Shown here piece by piece: positions 5,429 through 5,914 of a DNA stretch of 5,914 bases. A program made the position numbers and the translations under genes. Numbering within the stretch: position 1 is the stretch's first letter; each line of letters opens with the position of its first letter. Origin of the DNA: Chromatiaceae bacterium (GTDB lineage: Bacteria; Pseudomonadota; Gammaproteobacteria; Chromatiales; Chromatiaceae); assembly GCA_016880695.1 (NCBI GenBank), contig JAEHCY010000356.1, positions 1 to 5,914 on the forward strand. Reading direction: 5' to 3'. Under the pieces are notes generated by a model. That model was not told the DNA's origin. It was given only the letters and a program-made list of their open reading frames with translations, and did no database searches.

Positions 5429-5914
5429 ATGGATTCCCAACACAAAAATCTCTCTGCCCTCATCGTCAGCGCCATCGGCGTCGTGTACGGAGATATCGGC
5501 ACCAGCCCCTTGTACGCGCTCAAGGAAACCTTTGCCGGACATCACCCGCTGCCGGTGATCCCGGACAACATCCTTGGGGTGCTGTCGCTCGTCTTCTGGG
5601 CCATCACCATCCTGGTTTCCGTCAAGTATGTAGCGGTCATCATGCGGGCGGATAACCATGGCGAGGGGGGCAGCCTGGCGTTGTTGGCCCTAGTCACCGA
5701 GATTGTAAAGGGCAGCAGGGTGACCTGGATCGTCGGTGTGCTCGGCATCTTCGCCGCCGCCTTGTTTTATGGCGACAGCATGATCACCCCGGCCATTTCG
5801 GTATTGAGTGCGGTCGAAGGCTTACAGGTGGTCGCGCCCGAGCTCGGGGGCTATGTGTTGCCGATCACGGCCGTGGTGCTCACGCTCTTGTTCTGGATCC
5901 AGAAGCGGGGTACG
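5429..5914 (+). CDS. kup: Kup (TrkD) low-affinity potassium uptake protein, N-terminal part
   Basis: The first 162 codons are open and run off the right edge; the full family length is about 620-630 residues, so only the first quarter is seen. Kup proteins are inner-membrane K+/H+ symporters of the KUP/HAK/KT family. The signature starts at once with [17 protein letters not shown] (17-33), then RADNHGEGG (73-81) and [16 protein letters not shown] (111-126), all invariant-type motifs of the family. Hydrophobic helices lie at about 8-30, 48-72, 100-114 and 137-157. The AGAAGG ribosome binding site supports ATG 5429. It follows kdpE by 56 nt on the same strand with no terminator, so it is likely co-transcribed and regulated by the two-component pair. 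Confidence 0.95.
   Translation, partial: MDSQHKNLSALIVSAIGVVYGDIGTSPLYALKETFAGHHPLPVIPDNILGVLSLVFWAITILVSVKYVAVIMRADNHGEGGSLALLALVTEIVKGSRVTWIVGVLGIFAAALFYGDSMITPAISVLSAVEGLQVVAPELGGYVLPITAVVLTLLFWIQKRGT

Overview
The window is a GC-rich bacterial chromosome segment. The type of kdpDE-kup cluster and the dense layout suggest a gammaproteobacterium, possibly an autotrophic or sulfur-oxidising lineage. The lineage is an inference; no rRNA or tRNA is present to fix it.

Left end (1-365, plus): the C-terminal part of a TIM-barrel amidohydrolase. Its conserved pieces lie in different frames, so it is broken by at least two frameshifts (or by sequence errors). It converges, with a 9-nt gap, on a minus-strand gene (375-1523). 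That gene encodes a protein with the Cys-x-Asp ... His ... Cys pattern of LCIB-type (theta-class) carbonic anhydrases. Upstream of it on the same strand is a secreted META/HslJ-domain protein (1662-2378). Between the META gene and the next gene is an unlisted 30-codon frame with a strong Shine-Dalgarno sequence (2357-2449).

Middle (2454-2923, minus): two small genes that overlap by ATGA and look like one transcription unit. One is a 49-codon unknown protein and the other a Cro/XRE-like helix-turn-helix protein. Each has a single in-frame TAG, at codon 23 and codon 9 respectively, with good coding sequence continuing in the same frame on both sides. Either both are freshly inactivated or amber is read through here. 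This is the most unusual feature of the window.

Right half (3107-5914, plus): a candidate promoter with an inverted repeat and a T-rich core precedes a short KdpD-like sensor kinase. The kinase has the four-helix DUF4118 membrane part, linker, HisKA and HATPase, but no N-terminal KdpD/USP domains. Its stop codon overlaps the start of a KdpE-like OmpR-family regulator. A Kup potassium transporter starts 56 bases later and runs off the window. The arrangement suggests a two-component system controlling constitutive-type K+ uptake by Kup, rather than or in addition to the KdpFABC pump.
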